DNA of 64,000 nt from Oscarella lobularis (taxonomy: Eukaryota; Porifera; Homoscleromorpha; Homosclerophorida; Oscarellidae). The notes beneath the pieces are model-generated. The model saw only the letters and a list, made by a program, of their open reading frames with translations, was not told the DNA's origin and searched no databases. Every line of letters begins with the position of its first letter. The stretch's first letter is position 1. Below, piece by piece: positions 63,327-64,000 of the stretch. The stretch is from positions 186,001 to 250,000 of the forward strand of contig NC_089186.1 in NCBI RefSeq assembly GCF_947507565.1, in the 5' to 3' direction. The position numbers were made by a program, and so were the translations under genes.

Positions 63327-63531
63327 ACCGAACAAACGTTTTACGAATGTTTTCCTTTCATGCATGAATAACGAGAATACTTAGTTTTCGCTGAACGTTA
63401 GCGATTACTGTAAGTATGTCAAAGTAGACGTGAAAACGTCAAACGTTCGCGCTTACTAAACACCGGTAACTTACTAGCTAATTGTACCGCGTCAAAGGAC
63501 GCAACTTAACTGAACGTCAACACAACTCTTC
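63327..63531. other. Intergenic right of the foldback tract
   Basis: No gene seen. 3' flank of the USP-like gene. Confidence 0.4.
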
Positions 63532-64000
63532 TTAAGTTAGTTTTACTTTTAGCCGCTTATTCTGTCTGGGACTACTTCTTTCTCTCCGTTCTTCCGGGCG
63601 TGGTTTTCCAATAGGGACCAGGCCGATTGTCAATGAGCTGGTCAAACTCACGATAAAGTCTTTTGAAATTGTCTTTGACATATTCCAAGTCGACATAAAT
63701 TGCCCAGGTGACATGATAGGGGTCGTTGCACAGCTCCGTAGCTTCTTTTTTCAGCGGAGTGATAGTTGGACGCTTCATCCCGTCATACTGCAGCCATTCG
63801 TTTTCTTTCACACGGAAGATAGCGCAGAAATGACCCCCGTTATCGGTTGCAACGGAAACCATTGCAAGTACGAACCTTTCAACAGTACATAAATTGTGAA
63901 TTGTCACTCATTTTATATTGTATATTACCTTTTTCCAGCTGGGTGCCCGGGTGGAAGTATTACAACTTTCTCAATTTCATTGAAGGAAATGTGGAATCCA
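63532..64000 (-). CDS. C-terminal part of a USP-like protein (continues beyond window)
   Basis: Two exons are visible: 64000-63929 (donor GTAATA) and 63875-63532, joined in phase 2. The segment FVLAMVSVATDNGGHFCAIF followed by VKENEWLQYDG resembles the histidine box of ubiquitin-specific proteases (GGHF..., then a Tyr-Asp motif). The tail is basic (GRTERKK). The catalytic Cys box would lie outside the window, so activity cannot be judged. Proteins of this shape also occur in mobile elements, so a transposon origin is an alternative. Confidence 0.42.

Noticed and set aside
1-64000. CRISPR array, bacterial operon or plasmid features
   Set aside because: No regularly spaced direct repeats and no ribosome-binding sites; spliceosomal introns and animal domains throughout.

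Overview
This is eukaryotic, almost certainly metazoan, DNA from a very compact genome. Coding runs are broken by 47-57 nt GT-AG introns whose phases match from exon to exon. Domain types are animal-like: DOMON, CCP/sushi, EGF-like, Death, CARD, THAP, PHD, and HSPA12-type HSP70. Short introns, few stretches without genes, and receptor kinases with kelch ectodomains suggest a sponge, perhaps a homoscleromorph; that taxonomic call is inference. The window is a gene-duplication hotspot.

Layout, left to right. 1-2.3 kb: secreted gene on the minus strand built from repeated DOMON-CCP exons. 3.1-5.1 kb: HSPA12-like gene with eroded ATPase motifs that splices into a C-terminal Death domain. 5.5-6.2 kb: HSPA12 fragment beside a broken CARD. 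6.7-8.8 kb: intact HSPA12-like gene. 9.2-12.2 kb: VioB-like ferritin-fold enzyme (iminophenyl-pyruvate dimer synthase family), otherwise a bacterial/fungal pigment-pathway family. Its 5' third and upstream DNA lie in a 3-kb tandem duplication (11.1-17.1 kb) that created a truncated pseudocopy. 17.5-43.5 kb: six tandem plus-strand receptor kinases with signal peptide, kelch-like propeller, cysteine-rich/EGF region, one TM and a TKL-type kinase. They are separated by copies of an about 0.8-kb intergenic repeat; the sixth has a frameshift. 44.76-49.16 kb: a nearly complete DNA transposon of ISL2EU/Harbinger-like type, with about 52-54-bp TIRs, TA target duplication, a THAP-DDE transposase, and a convergent SWIM-YqaJ-PHD nuclease gene. 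49.5-50.9 kb: coiled-coil TKL kinase with HGD instead of HRD. 51-52.5 kb: decayed HSPA12 copy. 53-62.8 kb: two [deaminase + HSPA12] blocks, the second cut off in exon 1; between them lie a MIEAP-domain gene and another intergenic repeat. 62.8-63.3 kb: a foldback repeat. 63.5-64 kb: partial USP-like gene.

How the genes may work together (inference): secreted or membrane recognition molecules (DOMON-CCP, kelch receptor kinases), HSPA12 proteins tied to Death/CARD modules, and AID/APOBEC-superfamily-like deaminases, all in young tandem copies, look like an environmental-sensing or innate-immunity region. Mobile elements and segmental duplication reshape it. The strongest candidates for something undescribed are the kelch-EGF-TKL receptor array and the HSPA12-Death fusion.
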